The notes: generated by a model not told the origin, from the sequence alone. A DNA stretch of 64,000 nucleotides from JAZGGS01 sp963749485 (GCA_963749485.1 CAVVMV010000018.1:58815-122814); one strand, 5' to 3'; numbered from the stretch's first letter, positions 48,423 through 58,613 are shown. Program-made: numbers and translations.

Positions 48423-51400
48423 TCAGCCTACTTCGCTTATTCTGCAGATTGCTTTAAAATTACAATAGTTACAAACTTTCTTTTCCCTGTCTTCCAGATC
48501 TGAAAGATGAAAAACTCCTCTGGAAATTGCGGAGACATATTTTTTTATCGATTCCAGGCAAGTTTCAATCATTTGTTCAGATTCATTTTTTCGCTTTTCG
48601 TAAAACTCATCAGTTTCTTTATGTCTTAACATTCCTCCCTCCAACTAATTTTTTCCCAAAATCTTTTGAAGAATATTTAAGCGAATAAATTTCTGTGCCG
48701 AATGGTTGAAAATCTTTTTTTTGCTGTGCATTTATAAGTTCCTTTGCTGCAAACAAGTATAGTGGAAGTTGCAGCGAAAGACCTCTCTGCAAATCGGAAG
48801 AAGAAGGTTTGGTTCCACCAAGTTTGTAATCAACTATTTTAATTGCATCCCGGTTTTCATTAATATCAACCCTGTCTATCTTACCTCTTAGGTTAACATC
48901 ATATATTTTAAATTCTGAAGCAGGCAGATTATCACCATTAAAATTTCCGAAAGGAAGTTCAAAATATTCGGGAATAAAACCATCATTCGAATTTCTTTCT
49001 TCCAAAAGAAATTTATATAGCAGCGAATTTTCCTTTTTATTATTAATTCCTAACAGCTTCTCCTTTTCATAAAATGAATAGACTGAACCAAGATGAATTT
49101 CATTGAATCTTTTTTCAGCTATTGCAAACAGGAGTTTTTTCGCTTCTTTAAATTCTGCATCACTGCATCCCTTTAACGCAATATTTTTATCTTTTAAAGA
49201 AGTATAAAATTCAAATAGTATTACGTGGAGCAGACTTCCTAATTCCAGCGCTTCTAGTTCTTCTGAAGGTTCTTCTATTGTTGATAAATTTAAAACTCTC
49301 TCAGCAAAATATTTATAAGGACACTTAGCGTAAGTCTCTATCTGTGTTGTTGAAAATTGTCGCTCACTTAATTCATCCAGTTTTTTTGCTAGCTCTGTAG
49401 TCAGCCCGGTTTTAATATTTCCAGAATACGGTGAATCGCCAAAAGGATCTTCACTTCGTTGTTTATCAATTATTATCGATTCTTTAATGCGTTTCAGATC
49501 AACATCAATTTCACCTGGTAATTCCAGCTCATCAATTTTATCCAAAGGTGTTTCTCCAATGTGTTTCAGTAATTCCTCCCTGGAGAAGATCAGGTTTTCA
49601 TAGTCTGTTTCATTTTTCATTTTTAAATCGAAAAGATTGTTAAACTCTGTAAACAAGTTCGATTCAACAAGTTCCTTTTTAACATCGAAGAGAGGCTGGG
49701 TAAGAAACAAATGTTTTTTCCAGGTACATAATGCCTGGTAAAAATGATATCTTTCCTCGATTTGATGTTTTTCTTCCTCCTTAGCAAAAGATCCGGAGAA
49801 GAAAATTTCAGGAGAATATCTTGTTGGCAGATCCCCGTCATTTAATCCGCCGATAAAAAGATAATCAAAATTCAATCCCCTAATTTCGTTAAGAGTAGTA
49901 ACCTGCACACCGTAACCGGGAATCTCTTTAACATTATATCTCGAAAAAAGTGCAAAGGTTTTCAGCTGGTTTATAAAAAACTTCAACGGAAATTTTTTAT
50001 CGCTGCCATGCTCAAGCTCAAGGAGTAAACTTAACTCCTCAAGGTTATTCAACAACGTGGTTAAAGCTTTTATATCTTTCTCAACATTTTCGTTTTTACC
50101 TTCAATTATTTTGGAAGGATAATCCATCTTGAAAACAAGATTAATAAGTTGATTGTAAAACTCCGTAAAGTTCATCGGTTTTCTGAATGGCTTCAACATA
50201 TAGTAAATTGAATCAATGTCTTCAAGAGCTTTTTGATAGCTGGCTTGATGCTTCGAAAAATCATTTAACGAGCGGTCTTCAAACGACTGACCGAGTATTT
50301 CATCATTCAAACGGTCTTTCCAGTTTTGGTAGCCAGAAATAATTCGCAGTTCAACAGATGCTTTTAGCAGGTTGGAAAGATCGATCTCTTTCTTCTCAAC
50401 AAAAAAACTATCGAATGCACGGAAGATATTTTTATAATAAAAATCGTTACCCAGTATTTCCAGCAGATTTATTATTGCAATTACAGGCTGAGAAGTTGCA
50501 AGTGAAAACCTGTCAGTTAAGTTTAAAGGAATTCCGTACAAGTGAAATTTATCTCTTACTATCGGGGAATATTTATCAATTAAATTAAAAGCTACACAAA
50601 TTGAAGAAGGTTCTGCTTTTTTATTTAAGATTAAACTCTTTATCTCTTTTGCAATAAGCTCAATTTCTTTTTCGCGGCTGTTTGCCGCAATGCTTGTTAA
50701 AGATTGCTTAAAACCATTCACCTTCTTACCTGATTGAAGAAACAGATTGCTCCTTACACGATTTAGAAAGGGTGTGTGAATTCCGGTTGATTCATCTTTA
50801 ATTTCTTTAAATCCTTTTGCCAGAAAATTGTTGTAACATTTATCAAGATGTGAAAAGATTGAAGGATTGTACTTATAATAATCAAAGAGAAGATGCAGAT
50901 CTAATCCCTCTATATCAGCAGTTTTATTGATGATCTCAATTTCGGGTATTGTAAACTCATCAAATCCGTTAAGCAGAACAAGATTTACTTTGCTGTATAT
51001 ATCCCGGAAACCTTTCTTAAAATTATTTAAGTTCATCTCGTTCAGTTTTGTGTAAATATCACCAATCTCTTTAGCCGGAAGTTGTTCTATTTTTCCCTGG
51101 TACAATTCATAAACCGAGGCGATATCTTCAGCTTTTAATTTTTCTGCGCCTGTTAATCTTTCTGCTTCTTTAAGGATATCCTGCGGAGATATGCCATGTT
51201 TTTTATATTCTGAAATAACATTTTTAATTCTATCCAGCGTACCAAATGGAATACCTTTTGAATATTGAGAAAAATATTTTAATCTCTTTTTTGTAAAACA
51301 CTGATTTAAAAGTATTATTGATGCTTCTTCTTTAAGCAAATTTGTTTCGGTTCCGGCGGCAGAAAGCATTGCAGAAGCATAGGTGCCAATCGTTTCGATC

Positions 51401-51576
51401 TGCAATCCTGAGGCAGTTTTATTTGGAGATAAAGAAACAAGCTCACGCTTTAAATATCTTATCTTGCGTTTGGTTGGAACAATAAAAAGTGTTTCATCCA
51501 AACTTCCAGATTTAATCTTTTGATCAACTAAAAAATCAAGATCAATTTTTTCGATATTACATTTTGTAAAAATCAT
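48423..51576 (-). CDS. AddB-like PD-(D/E)XK nuclease with Fe-S motif, one frameshift
   Basis: A protein of about 1,045 residues resembling AddB, the helicase-nuclease subunit of double-strand break resection. The N-terminal region (LFIVPTKRKIRYLKREL) resembles the inactive helicase fold, but no Walker A precedes it. YAKCPYKYFAERVLNL gives the first cluster cysteine and IKIVDYKLGG the PD-(D/E)XK nuclease core. After an indel near 48630, the C-terminal piece has CNYCNFKAIC, which with the first cysteine completes the four-cysteine AddB-type 4Fe-4S pattern. No addA is in the window. It overlaps the CYTH gene by one base (TGATG). Confidence 0.8.
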
Positions 51577-52109
51577 CAGCCAGTTTTCTCAGCAATTAAA
51601 TTTTTATACGATTTTCTTATCTGTTTTGATAAATCGAGATTAAGCAGACGTACAATTTCATTAAATCTTTTTTCTGCATCTGCTTTTCCATCAATCACCA
51701 GTGTTTCAAGTTCAAGAAAATTTCCAAGCTCTTTTACATCATCAAGATGAATTCGTGTATTGTTAAACGAGAATAATTTTCTCTCCTTTTCAACGACCTC
51801 TTCAACTTCGAATAGATTGCTCAAAAAATCTTCTGCGTTATCATCTTCAATTTTAAGCAGGTTAAAATCAGACCAGCGGTTTTTGGAGATCTCATCCCTG
51901 TTATAATAAATGAGTGTTTTCGTTCCGTTTTCTATCCTGAGTTTTAATAAACCCGCAGGTGTTTTATAATAAATATCCTTTTGTAATAAAATCGAATCCT
52001 GTTTTGCATTAATAGATTTTAACTTTTTAATTAAAGATTCAATCGATTCGATCTTAATTTTCAGTTCAAGGTTTTTTGGCAAAATATCCTCTGTTTTATC
52101 ATTAAACAA
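51576..52109 (-). CDS. CYTH-domain protein (triphosphate tunnel metalloenzyme)
   Basis: A 177-residue member of the CYTH superfamily, which acts on organic or inorganic triphosphates. LELKIKIES near residue 14 gives the ExKxK version of the N-terminal motif. YYKTPAGLLKLRIENGTKTL has the RxR-like basic strand, IYYNRDEISKNRWSDF follows, and DDVKELGNFLELETL supplies the acidic strand lining the tunnel. This arrangement is like class IV adenylate cyclase (CyaB)-type proteins; the substrate is undetermined. The start is a TTG. Its stop overlaps the AddB start, so the two are translationally coupled, though no functional link is known. Confidence 0.8.
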   Translation of the reverse strand: MFNDKTEDILPKNLELKIKIESIESLIKKLKSINAKQDSILLQKDIYYKTPAGLLKLRIENGTKTLIYYNRDEISKNRWSDFNLLKIEDDNAEDFLSNLFEVEEVVEKERKLFSFNNTRIHLDDVKELGNFLELETLVIDGKADAEKRFNEIVRLLNLDLSKQIRKSYKNLIAEKTG

Positions 52110-52224
52110 GTAAATACAGCTTAATATCAGATTCAGAAAAATAGCACTAAATTTTAGAATGATTAAATTTGTTATTGCTATTGTGCTGCATAATTATATT
52201 TTAGAAATTAAAATCTGATAAAAT

Positions 52225-52869
52225 ATGCTAAAGTTAATAATTTCAATACTATTGGTCATTCCAATTATCACTATCCGTGCACAGGGAATTGGCGAAATTG
52301 TGCCCGAGAAGCCGCTGGAAATTTTCCCACAAAACGCTTTCGGCTTCGATATTCTGCTAGGCGAAAGCGGTTTCGGATTAGGTGGTTTTTATCGTCATGA
52401 ACTTAATACAAAGTTTACGCTTTTTGGAGATCTTTCATTCTCCGAATCCAAAGATGAGAGAGAATTTGAGTACATTGATTTCTTCGGAAATACTTTTACT
52501 GTTGGAAAAAAGAACAGGGTTTTTCAAATCCCTTTAAATTTTGGCGCACAATACAGGTTATTTGAAAAAGAACTAACAGATAATTTAAGACCTTATATTA
52601 ATGCTGCAGTTGGACCAACACTTGTACTTACAACTCCCTACAGCGAAGAATTTTTTAAAGCATTCGGGAATACCTCTGCTCATTTTGCTGCCGGCGGCTA
52701 TATTGGATTTGGTGCAAATTTTGGTTTAGATAAATCAAACTTGATTGGACTAAATTTCAGGTATTATGTCATCCGGTTTTTTGATAAAGGCGTTGAAAGC
52801 CTTGAGGGAAGATTCAACAAAACCATCGGCGGATTTTTTGTTACAATAAATTTTGGATTTATGTATTAA
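52225..52869 (+). CDS. Outer-membrane beta-barrel protein
   Basis: A 214-residue protein with a signal peptide (LIISILLVIPIITIRAQG). Alternating beta-strands follow, e.g. NAFGFDILLGESGFGLGGFY, FTLFGDLSFSESKDEREFEY and FQIPLNFGAQYRLFE, ending GGFFVTINFGFMY with a terminal aromatic residue as in barrel proteins. The size suggests an eight-strand barrel of the OmpA/OmpX or PorT-like type. Substrate or partner is unknown. It stands alone on the plus strand, divergent from the CYTH gene. The frame is intact. Confidence 0.75.
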   Translation: MLKLIISILLVIPIITIRAQGIGEIVPEKPLEIFPQNAFGFDILLGESGFGLGGFYRHELNTKFTLFGDLSFSESKDEREFEYIDFFGNTFTVGKKNRVFQIPLNFGAQYRLFEKELTDNLRPYINAAVGPTLVLTTPYSEEFFKAFGNTSAHFAAGGYIGFGANFGLDKSNLIGLNFRYYVIRFFDKGVESLEGRFNKTIGGFFVTINFGFMY

Positions 52870-52933
52870 ACCGGTTTTATTCAAAAAAGAAAATGATTTT
52901 ATTAAAATAAAAAATCCAGTTATAATCCTTCAC

Positions 52934-53476
52934 TTACTTCTTCCACTTAATTGTACAGCCAATTGTAAAAGTTTCGGGTACGGAAATTTCCTTTCCTTCA
53001 AGCAATTCATCCAGCGCATCACGCAAATAATTATTAACAACTTTATCCGGTTCCTGCCAGTTATCATCAATCTTGCCGTGGAAAGCTAATTTTCTCTCTT
53101 TATCAAAAAGGAAAATTTCCGGTGTATGTGTAGCATCGTAAGCTTTAGCAGCAGTTTGGTCTTCATCCCTTAAATAAACAAAGTTAAAGCTTTCACTCTC
53201 TGCTCTCTTTTTCATCTCTTCAAAAGAATCTTCCGGATAATTAACTGCATCATTTGGATTTATTGCAACTACTGTTACACCTTTATTTGCATAATCTTCC
53301 TGCAGTTGTTTCATCCTTCCTTCATAAGCTTTTACATAAGGGCAATGGTTACAGCTAAAAACAATTATTAAAGCTTCCTTATCTGCAAACGAATTGAGCG
53401 AATAATTTTTATCATCAACTCCAATTAAATTAAAATCCGGGGCAGGTGAACCTAATTTTAATTTATCAGTTGCCAT
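52934..53476 (-). CDS. Thioredoxin-fold redoxin (AhpC/TSA-like)
   Basis: A 180-residue cytoplasmic thioredoxin-fold protein. LGSPAPDFNLIGVDDKNYSL starts the AhpC/TSA-type fold. IIVFSCNHCPYVKAYEGRM has the CxxC active site CNHC followed by cis-proline-type context. YDATHTPEIFLFDKERKLAF supplies the THTPE loop typical of the group. No signal peptide is seen. Members are annotated as thioredoxin-family or thiol peroxidase-like proteins; the two vicinal cysteines suggest disulfide reductase activity. It is convergent with the outer-membrane protein gene. Confidence 0.88.
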   Translation of the reverse strand: MATDKLKLGSPAPDFNLIGVDDKNYSLNSFADKEALIIVFSCNHCPYVKAYEGRMKQLQEDYANKGVTVVAINPNDAVNYPEDSFEEMKKRAESESFNFVYLRDEDQTAAKAYDATHTPEIFLFDKERKLAFHGKIDDNWQEPDKVVNNYLRDALDELLEGKEISVPETFTIGCTIKWKK

Positions 53477-53545
53477 ATTTTACCTCTAATTCTCTTATTT
53501 TCACTTTAGTAAATAAATTTCTTAATAATTAAATTGATTTTTAAA

Positions 53546-55013
53546 ATGTTAAGATATCTTTTCCTTCTAACAATATTTTTAACAGAGTTTGCAATGGCAC
53601 AAAATATTCAGTTTGCCCAGGATCTTTACAATAGCTATGAAAATTACAAAGAAAGAACTTTAACAAACCGCCGCTTTAAGCATTCCGATATCCTTCCATT
53701 AATAGAGCAACTAAAAGATAAAGATATTTTCGGTGTTTCTAAAGTTGGCGAATCGGCTGAAGGCAGAGATATAAATATGATCTCAGTTGGAAGTGGAAGC
53801 ACGAAAATTTTTCTCTGGTCGCAAATGCACGGAGATGAACCGACTGCAACTGCGGCTATCTTTGATATTTTCAATTTCTTTTTGGCAGAGAATGATTTTG
53901 TGGAATTCAAAAATCATTTGTTTGAAAAAACTACAATTTATTTTTTACCAATGGTAAATCCTGATGGTGCGGAATTATTCCAGAGAAGAAACATATTTGA
54001 AATTGATCTTAACCGTGATGCGGTAAGCCAGCAAACACCCGAAGGAAAATTATTAAAAGAAATCTTCGATAGTCTGAAAGCTGATTTTGGTTTTAACCTG
54101 CATGATCAGAGCAGAGAATATTCTGCAGGGAACAGTTTTAAAACTGCGGCAATTTCGTTTTTAGCTCCATCACCTGATTATGATAAAACTTTAACACCTG
54201 TTCGTGAAAACTCGATGAAACTGATCAGCATGATGTACAAAACACTTTCCGAGTTTATCCCGGGTCACATTGCAAAATATTCTGATGAATATGAACCGCG
54301 GGCATTTGGAGATAATTTTACAAAATGGGGAACAAGTACTGTTCTTTTAGAAACAGGGGGATGGATAGACGATCGCGAAAAACAATTTCTTAGAAAGATA
54401 AATTTTATTGCTTTACTTTCTGCTTTTAAAAGTATTGCAGATGAATCATATGCAACAGAAGATTTAAACACTTACTCCTCAATACCTGATAATGAAAAAT
54501 TAATGATCGATCTTATCCTAAGAAACCTAACTGTAAAAAACAGTGAGCACGAATACAAAATTGATGTAGGAATCGATTACGAAGAAATGAACATGAATGG
54601 CGCAACAGATTTTTATTACAAAGCAAAAATTGAAGATTTAGGTGATCTGTCAGTATTCCATGGTTATAATGAGATAGATCTAAATGGATACAGAGTTGAA
54701 CCCGGTAAAACTTATCCAACGGTTATAAATTCAATAGAAGTAGCTTGAAGCTTTAAATCCAAAAGAACTTTTTAGTAATGGCTACACAAATGTTATTCTT
54801 AATTTTCCTGGATATGCTGAAGAGTTCTCAAAATATGCATTCAATATAATTCTTAACAAACCAAATGTGCTGGAAGAAAAAATTAAATTTGAAGGCATTC
54901 CAAATTTTATAGTCCGAAAAAATGGGGTTGTAAAATATGCTGTTGTGAATGGTTTTTTAAGAGATATTGAAAAACTGGAGGAATCATCTGGAAATTCTCT
55001 TCTTTTAAAATGA
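53546..55013 (+). CDS. Secreted M14-family zinc carboxypeptidase, one frameshift
   Basis: A metallocarboxypeptidase-like protein of about 488 residues. After a signal peptide (MLRYLFLLTIFLTEFAMAQN), IFLWSQMHGDEPTATAAIFD holds the HxxE zinc ligands. NPDGAELFQRRNIFEIDLNR contains the substrate-binding NR, GFNLHDQSREY the third zinc ligand, and TVLLETGGW the catalytic glutamate. An indel near 54745 interrupts the C-terminal domain, which continues NPKELFSNGYTNVILNFPGY and ends at 55013. Start is the ATG at 53546; a TTG lies at 53534. There is no T9SS tail, so it may be periplasmic. Confidence 0.88.
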
Positions 55014-55181
55014 AGAGAAACATAACATTCTAAGTAGGCAATAGTTCTTCTTGGGGCAAATAAGGGAAATCCATAGAATTAAATCTTTGATATTTTTCTT
55101 CATTATCAATTGAAATAATCGAAAAAATCAACTTTCACCTTAAATCCAAAGAATTTGAGTACAAACTATTAAGGTGCACTA

Positions 55182-55213
55182 TTTGATTATGGTACTATTC
55201 TTTGATACTTTTG
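55182..55213 (+). promoter_or_regulatory. Bacteroidota-type promoter for the zinc-ribbon/rpsU genes
   Basis: TTTG (55182-55185), a 20-base spacer and TACTTTTG (55206-55213) match TTTG-N19..21-TAnnTTTG exactly. The first gene starts 31 bases downstream. The rest of the 230-base gap holds nothing recognisable. Confidence 0.65.
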
Positions 55214-55243
55214 TAGTTCGATTTAATTTACGGCGAGGAAAAA

Positions 55244-55624
55244 GTGGCACGATCAAAAAATATTGAGGCTTTCTGCTCTTCCTGCAATTCAAGTCAAAAA
55301 ATGGAAATTACGGGTGAATTGGCTGGAGAAGATGCAGAAAATAAAATATGGGCAAAATGCAAAAAATGCAAGCATTCGATGGTTATAGACCTTAAGGAAG
55401 ATGTAGTATCAGTTGATACTTCCATGGAAGGGATTGAGTCTGGAGATTGTACAGTTTATTCACCAATGAAATCGTACACCATCGGCGAGCCGATTTATCA
55501 TAAAAATTGGGATGATTCGGGGAAAGTAGTTTCTAAAGAAATTCTATCGAGCGGACAAAAATCTATTGCGGTAGAGTTTCAGAAATCTGGAATTAAAAAA
55601 TTAATAGAATCATTAAATAATTAA
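55244..55624 (+). CDS. Zinc-ribbon protein with Tudor/PcrA-C-like domain
   Basis: A 126-residue cytoplasmic protein without a named family. The first ~45 residues form a zinc ribbon: FCSSCNSSQKM and WAKCKKCKHSMVI (CxxC..CxxC). The C-terminal part (SYTIGEPIYHKNWDDSGKVV then SIAVEFQKSGIKKLIE) resembles the small Tudor-like domain at the end of PcrA/UvrD, with YxxGxxIxHxxxxxGxV..I.V.F....KxL, which binds RNA polymerase in that helicase. A role in transcription is therefore possible but unproven. GTG start at 55244. It shares a promoter with rpsU, which follows 25 bases later. The frame is intact. Confidence 0.7.
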   Translation: MARSKNIEAFCSSCNSSQKMEITGELAGEDAENKIWAKCKKCKHSMVIDLKEDVVSVDTSMEGIESGDCTVYSPMKSYTIGEPIYHKNWDDSGKVVSKEILSSGQKSIAVEFQKSGIKKLIESLNN

Positions 55625-55649
55625 AATTACCGGAAAGAGGTGAGAAATA

Positions 55650-55838
55650 TTGGTTGGCATAACCCTTGGCGATAATGAACCCATTGATAAAGCGCTGAGA
55701 AGATTTAAGAAAAAGTATGAAAGATCTGGTGTTCTTAAAGAATTTAAAAAGAGAACTTTTTTTGTAAAGCCCTCTATAAAGAAGCGTATGGAAAAGATTA
55801 AAGCTACCAGGCGAGCACACAGACCTGAACATTATTAA
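55650..55838 (+). CDS. rpsU: Ribosomal protein bS21
   Basis: A 62-residue basic protein of the small ribosomal subunit platform, near the anti-Shine-Dalgarno end of 16S rRNA. IDKALRRFKKKYERSGVLKE and RTFFVKPSIKKRMEKIKATR are the S21 core. The start is a TTG (MVGITLGDNEP), chosen because a strong AGAGGTGAG site ends seven bases before it; no ATG exists in the frame. The message ends in a strong UUCG-loop terminator. Its pairing with a zinc-ribbon protein is unusual. Confidence 0.95.
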   Translation: MVGITLGDNEPIDKALRRFKKKYERSGVLKEFKKRTFFVKPSIKKRMEKIKATRRAHRPEHY

Positions 55839-55843
55839 AAATT

Positions 55844-55872
55844 AAGCCCTTCTTCGGAAGGGCTTTTTTTTA
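55844..55872 (+). terminator. Rho-independent terminator after rpsU
   Basis: AAGCCCTTC (55844-55852) and GAAGGGCTT (55857-55865) enclose a TTCG loop closed by C-G, the stable tetraloop, followed by a run of T. In the minus direction it could also serve the convergent LOG gene, though that tract is less U-rich. Confidence 0.92.
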
Positions 55873-56730
55873 CTTTATCTGAAGCACAGGTTCAATTACT
55901 GCCGGTTCCTTACCTTTTGCATAATACTTTTTAAGATGTTTTATTATCGCTTCATATGCCTGGTCTAAGCTATTACAAAAAGTAAACAGCTTAAGATCGG
56001 ACGCACTTATCAATCCCTTGTCTACAAGCGCATCAAAGTTTATAATACTCTTCCAGTACTCTTCATCATAAATAATCAGTGCAAGTTTTTTTCTTATCTT
56101 GTCAGTTTGCACAAGTGTAAGCACTTCAAACATTTCATCCATTGTACCAAAGCCACCTGGAAATATTACAAAAGCTTTTGATAGATATGCAAACCAGAAC
56201 TTCCGCATAAAAAAGTAGTGAAATTCAAAACTTAACTCGGGTGTAACATACTTATTTACATACTGTTCATAGGGAATGCTGATATTAAGTCCCACAGAAT
56301 AACCGCCTGCCTTCTTTGCTCCCCTGTTTGCCGCTTCCATTATTCCTGGTCCGCCGCCTGTGCACACTATAAACCTGTTTGCACTAGTTTCAAGATTTAA
56401 AGACCACTCGGTAATTCTCCTGGAAAGTTCAACTGCATCCTGGTAATATCTTGACATATTTACCATCAGTTGAGCTTCTCTTAATTTTTTTGCAAATCCC
56501 TGAGTTGATTTTGGGTTTTTACTCTTTATCTCGTTGTAATCCTTAATTGCACTTCGTTTATCTTTAAGCCGCGCAGATCCAAAGAAGACAATTGTATCCA
56601 TAATTTTATGTTTTCGGAATTTGCTCTTCGGATGCAAATACTCTGTTAACATTCTAACAGTTCTCCCATCGGGAGAATCCAGGAAGTCAAGATTTTCGTA
56701 AGCTTTTTTAGGTTTAAGATCTTTTGCCAT
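55870..56730 (-). CDS. LOG-family nucleotide phosphoribohydrolase
   Basis: A 286-residue LOG-like protein; members cleave nucleoside 5'-monophosphates, including cytokinin precursors, to base and ribose phosphate. IVFFGSARLKDKR starts the Rossmann fold, RFIVCTGGGPGIMEAANRGA contains the GGGxGxMEA motif, and FVIFPGGFGTMDEMFEVLTL contains the PGGxGTxxE active site. It is longer than plant LOG (~220), with an N-terminal extension and a C-terminal tail, like many bacterial YgdH/TIGR00730-type proteins. The physiological substrate is unknown. Convergent with rpsU. The frame is intact. Confidence 0.9.
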   Translation of the reverse strand: MAKDLKPKKAYENLDFLDSPDGRTVRMLTEYLHPKSKFRKHKIMDTIVFFGSARLKDKRSAIKDYNEIKSKNPKSTQGFAKKLREAQLMVNMSRYYQDAVELSRRITEWSLNLETSANRFIVCTGGGPGIMEAANRGAKKAGGYSVGLNISIPYEQYVNKYVTPELSFEFHYFFMRKFWFAYLSKAFVIFPGGFGTMDEMFEVLTLVQTDKIRKKLALIIYDEEYWKSIINFDALVDKGLISASDLKLFTFCNSLDQAYEAIIKHLKKYYAKGKEPAVIEPVLQIK

Positions 56731-56793
56731 AATAATATCAGTTTTTATTAGATAAGAATTTAATTAGCGAGTTAAACAATTACTTAAGTGCGG

Positions 56794-56826
56794 TTTATTT
56801 TTTATTCAATGAAACTTTTATATTTG
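56794..56826 (+). promoter_or_regulatory. Candidate promoter upstream of dacB
   Basis: TATATTTG (56819-56826) matches TAnnTTTG; TTTA 21 bases upstream is an imperfect -33 box. Just after the expected start site, AAATCCG (56836-56842) and CGGATTT (56859-56865) form a hairpin followed by AATTTTTG, and the dacB ATG is a further 75 bases on. Confidence 0.4.
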
Positions 56827-56946
56827 CACATAAGCAAATCCGGAATTAATGACGAACACGGATTTAATTTTTGAGATGTAAAACTAATCTTATTAGATGA
56901 TAATTCAAATAAACTTTTAAACAAATCATTCCCGGTAAAATTTTAA

Positions 56947-58248
56947 ATGAAGATAAAAACCATCCTGTTAATTTTTGTATCCTGTTTCTTTATCAACGCA
57001 GACAGGTATGATGATATTAAAACCGAAATAAATAATGTACTAAATAAGCTTCCTGCCGGAACCCGCATTGGAATGTTGGTCTACAATCCTCTAACAAGGG
57101 ATACCATCTACTCAATCAATCATACAGAATCCATGATACCGGCTTCTAACACAAAACTTTTTACTACAGCCACTGCACTCGAAATTATGGGAGGAAGTTA
57201 TACTCTATCAACTCAGATTCTTACAGATGATAATGATTTAACTGATGGAAAGATTGACGGAAACATTTATATAAAAGGGCTTGGCAACTCAGTCTTCACT
57301 TCTGAAGATTTAATAGATATGGCTACAGGATTGTACGAACTTGGAATTAAAGAGATTACTGGAAATGTAATTGGCGATGATACTTTTTTTGATGATGTTT
57401 ATACACGCGATGATTGGATAAAAGATGAACGTGCAAATGTAAAGCTTGCACCAATTTCGGCACTAGTTATAGACAGAAATAAAACCAGGGTAAGAAAGAA
57501 GAGCAGAGGAAGATTAAGAACCTATACTGTAAACGTTACTAATCCACCGCTATTTGCTGCTGAACAATTGTTAGAAAAATGAGTGGGGTTGAGATAAATA
57601 GTAGGAGGAACGTGCGAAAAATGGGTGAGACACCACTTACAGCCCAATTACTTTTGGAAGAAAAAATCGAGTTGAGAGAACTAATTAAAATTATAAATAA
57701 AAACAGTAACAATTTCTTAGCAGAATGTTTGTTCAAAACAATTGGTGCAGTTGCAAGCAGCAAGCAGGGCAACTCGTTCTATTCTACTCAAGCCATTTTA
57801 ACTTTTATTGAAGATAACGGAATATATTCAGAAGGAACTTCTATAGTTGATGGTTCAGGAATTTCACGGTTCGACCAGATTACAGTTGGGGCTATAGTCG
57901 GCTTATTGGAAAGAATGTACTTCGATATAAAAAACTTTGATGATTATTATAACTCTCTTAGTATTGCAGGAGTGGATGGAACACTGAATGAAAGAATGTA
58001 CAATACTACTGCGGAAAATAATTTCAGAGGTAAAACCGGAACGCTTAACGGTGTTTCATCACTCTCCGGTTATTTAGAAACTAGCGGGCGGTGATGATTT
58101 AATAATAAGTATTATTTTTGAATTTGAACGGGGAAGATCGAACACTTACAGAGATCTACAGGATGAGATTATCGAAATATTAGCTGGTTGGAAAGAAGAA
58201 AGCCCTGAAGAATTGCTTCAACAGGGCTCACTAGAAATTACGAATTAA
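56947..58248 (+). CDS. dacB: D-alanyl-D-alanine carboxypeptidase/endopeptidase (PBP4 type, S13), frameshifted
   Basis: This periplasmic penicillin-binding protein trims or cleaves peptidoglycan cross-links. The N-terminus is a signal peptide (KTILLIFVSCFFINA). MIPASNTKLFTTATALEIMG holds the SxxK catalytic serine and lysine. The inserted domain includes GNIYIKGLGNSVFTSEDL and VIGDDTFFDD. KNSNNFLAECLF carries the SxN motif and FRGKTGTLNGVSSLSGYLE the KTG motif. Indels lie near 57580 and 58090; the tail ends LQQGSLEITN at 58248. Length is about 430 residues, normal for the compact family. It ends five bases from the convergent secG. Confidence 0.93.
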
Positions 58249-58253
58249 AGTAA

Positions 58254-58613
58254 TTATTGTCCTTCCGGATTTTCAGTTCCCGGAGGCAATTGATTTTGCT
58301 GAGGCAATGTGGGTGTTTGAGGAATATTTTGCTGACCCGATTCCTGGATAATACTTCGCTGTTCCGGTGTAACTTTACCGGGCAGGAAGAATAAATTTAT
58401 AACCAGCGCAAGAACAGCCACTATTCCACCAAGCCACCAGGTAGCTCTGCTTAAAAAATCTGCTGTGCGCCTTGTACCAAACATTGAACCCATGCTACCG
58501 CCCGCGCCGCCAAAGGTTCCGGCTAATCCACTGCCTTTACTTGCCTGGAGCAAAACCACTATGATAAGCAGTACTGCAGTAATAGCAGCTATTGTCACTA
58601 ATAATGTATACAT
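58254..58613 (-). CDS. secG: Preprotein translocase subunit SecG
   Basis: A small inner-membrane subunit of the SecYEG channel. From the ATG at 58613 (AGGAG site upstream) the 119-residue protein has a first helix (YTLLVTIAAITAVLLIIVVL), the conserved cytoplasmic loop LQASKGSGLAGTFGGAGGSM with FGTRRTADFLSR, and a second helix (LGGIVAVLALVINLFFL). A Pro/Gln-rich tail ends it. The upstream in-frame ATG at 58664 lies within the tRNA and is rejected. It follows tRNA-Met by 21 bases and is probably co-transcribed from the tRNA promoter. SecA is also encoded in this window. Confidence 0.93.
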   Translation of the reverse strand: MYTLLVTIAAITAVLLIIVVLLQASKGSGLAGTFGGAGGSMGSMFGTRRTADFLSRATWWLGGIVAVLALVINLFFLPGKVTPEQRSIIQESGQQNIPQTPTLPQQNQLPPGTENPEGQ

